NCBI GenBank assembly: GCA_905373625.1
Contig: CAJPTS010000007.1
Location: 1-21,780 of the forward strand
Reading direction: 5' to 3'
DNA from: Bacteroidia bacterium
GTDB lineage: Bacteria; Bacteroidota; Bacteroidia; Bacteroidales; CAJPTX01
DNA length: 21,780 nt
The position numbers were made by a program, and so were the translations under genes. The notes under the pieces were generated by a model that saw only the letters and a list, made by a program, of their open reading frames with translations, was not told the origin of the DNA and ran no database searches. Shown one piece after another: positions 20,441 through 21,780 of this stretch (position 1 is the stretch's first letter; every line of letters begins with the position of its first letter).

Positions 20441-21780
20441 AACGAGGAACCCATATTCGTAGCTCTTTGGTACGATTTTTTGCCGTAGTACTTCAGTAGC
20501 GTTTTTGAGATTGCTTAATAGGCGCATGTATTCAGCGTCATCACTTTTTGGGTTCATCTTCCCCTTCTCATTTCGCCCTTGAAAATACTCTCGTATATCG
20601 TAGTACGAAGCATTAGGGTTCGCATTCGGTTGTGCATGGTAGTAGCGCCACATTTCGCGTCCCGCATCAAACACCGCGATAGCCTCTGCTGAAAACACTA
20701 AAGGTTCAGTAGGCACGAACGATTCCTCCTCTGTCAAATTTCGTAATGAACCTACACCTTTCTTGCTTTTCTCTTTTGCATCGCTTTGCGCCGTACTTAG
20801 AACCTCGTACTTTGTACCTGCGCCAGAGGCGCAGCGCCCAGCCATGAAGTCGGTCATAAAATGACTTGTAAATAATGCATGCGCATTTACCTCTTGTTCG
20901 GTAAAAGGTATCCAGTGGTTTGAATCTGCGGCTGTTGTAATTCTATTTTGACTGTGAAAAAGCATATAAACTAGACAATTAGTCTGAAACTCAACGTCGT
21001 TCTCCCAGCCGTCATTTGGGTAGAGGAACTGGTCGCGATCGTTGAGCCACGTTTGTAATATGCAATGCCGAATGGCAACGTAGATACAGCAATGGAGTAA
21101 ATTCTTTGCGGTGATATGAGTAAATAGATGTTTTCGTAAGTCGTTGGGAGATAAACTATTTGTAATATATACACCTCTGTTGTTCTGCATATCTGTTCCG
21201 ATCATCCTTAAGTATGCAATGCGTTTCCCTTCCTTATCATAGTACTTTTGTAGCCAGCTTATCACATATTGTCGTTCAGTGTTCGCAGCTATTATCTTTG
21301 ATGGAAGGGGTGCGCCAGAATAGTCGTACACATCAGCTTTTATTGCATTGAAATTCTCTTTAACCGCAGAATTCCAGATGTAAAATCCAATAGGGAATTT
21401 TCCGTTAACATTATCGAAAGTATTGGCAGGAACAAGGAAAAGTGAGTCGAGTTTTGCTGAGAAAAAATCTCGGAAGCGTAGGAAGTTGCTGGATTGTAAA
21501 ATCTTCAATTTTGAAAAATGTGCAACGCGACAGCTAGGGATCTCAGTGTAAGTGCGTACGAGAAAAAGAACAAAAAACTCATTGATGGCCTTTCCTAGTT
21601 CACTTCTGAATTTTTCATTGTAACGATTCCCTTTTGTAATTCCCGTTCTGTTCTTTCCAGTTCCCACTGGAGTTCTCGAGGTAGGCGCCTCTGCATACGG
21701 AGGATTGATGTAAATCACTAGTTTCTTTCGCTTTTCAGGATTTTGGAGTACATCAAGTAAATCAGCTGGGAGTTTTCCAC
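20438..21780 (-). CDS. N6-adenine DNA methyltransferase, C-terminal part (cut by the window edge)
   Basis: The frame has no stop up to the right edge, so the start lies outside; 446 residues are visible. Near the visible start, KLVIYINPPYAEA carries NPPY, motif IV of N6-adenine methyltransferases, where the target base amino group is held. The GTG that could serve as a start (21718) sits directly before this motif and would remove the AdoMet-binding part, so it is not the true start. Later segments such as GFYIWNSA, HWIPFTEQEVNA and FTSHFMTDFMAGR probably belong to target recognition, and the last 75 residues (from FSAEAIAVFDAGREMWRYYH) are helical. About 40 residues from CASGAG to FVPT (about 20713-20832) look like an insert and include the short repeat. 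Such enzymes usually belong to restriction-modification systems, but no nuclease is visible here. It ends convergent with the thioredoxin-fold gene, 115 bases away. Confidence 0.82.
   Translation of the reverse strand, partial: GKLPADLLDVLQNPEKRKKLVIYINPPYAEAPTSRTPVGTGKNRTGITKGNRYNEKFRSELGKAINEFFVLFLVRTYTEIPSCRVAHFSKLKILQSSNFLRFRDFFSAKLDSLFLVPANTFDNVNGKFPIGFYIWNSAVKENFNAIKADVYDYSGAPLPSKIIAANTERQYVISWLQKYYDKEGKRIAYLRMIGTDMQNNRGVYITNSLSPNDLRKHLFTHITAKNLLHCCIYVAIRHCILQTWLNDRDQFLYPNDGWENDVEFQTNCLVYMLFHSQNRITTAADSNHWIPFTEQEVNAHALFTSHFMTDFMAGRCASGAGTKYEVLSTAQSDAKEKSKKGVGSLRNLTEEESFVPTEPLVFSAEAIAVFDAGREMWRYYHAQPNANPNASYYDIREYFQGRNEKGKMNPKSDDAEYMRLLSNLKNATEVLRQKIVPKSYEYGFLV
20792..20810 (-). repeat. 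Short dispersed repeat, copy 3, inside the methyltransferase reading frame
   Basis: On the minus strand this reads GTACGAGGTTCTAAGTACG and is translated as part of KYEVLST. A perfect 6-bp inverted repeat, TGCGCC/GGCGCA (20819-20833), sits at its left border in gene orientation. Confidence 0.6.

Overview
The window looks like the chromosome of a Bacteroidales bacterium, most likely Porphyromonas or a close relative. Three things point there. Two giant secreted proteins end in type IX secretion (Por) sorting domains. The gene order sigma-54 activator / LptE / small TPR-like protein / SecG is a Bacteroidetes arrangement. Five Bacteroidetes-type -7 promoter elements (TAnnTTTG) lie just upstream of genes. 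Species level is inference; no rRNA or tRNA gene is visible.

Layout. Positions 1-1425 (minus) hold the N-terminal 475 codons of DNA polymerase I, running off the left edge; its 5' nuclease looks intact but its proofreading domain has lost the catalytic motifs. It diverges from a compact plus-strand operon at 1569-4623: a receiver-less sigma-54 activator, LptE, a TPR-like protein and SecG, closed by a terminator at about 4651-4683. A 395-bp gap follows, rich in inverted repeats, palindromes and poly-T tracts.

Positions 5079-17169 hold two consecutive giant genes (2067 and 1920 codons) for T9SS cell-surface proteins. The first has nine divergent repeats of about 200 residues plus two Ig-like Big2 domains. 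The second has a short BspA-like DUF285 block followed by about 18 Big2-like domains. Both have similar signal peptides and C-terminal sorting domains, so they may be related adhesin-like proteins assembled from different modules. Base composition varies along each gene, which suggests mosaic growth. A strong terminator at 17194-17230 closes the block.

The rest is a run of small units. These are a YggS/PLPBP gene (minus, 17252-17956), an RRM RNA-binding protein (plus, 18265-18552) with a strong terminator, a secreted thioredoxin-fold protein (plus, 18871-20322), and on the minus strand the C-terminal part of an N6-adenine DNA methyltransferase (20438 to the right edge). Copies of a short GTACGAGGTTC-type repeat lie in the gap beside the methyltransferase gene, at its stop codon and inside its reading frame.

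The two large surface proteins and the repeat-invaded methyltransferase are the parts most worth a second look. I found no CRISPR array, transposase or phage genes.
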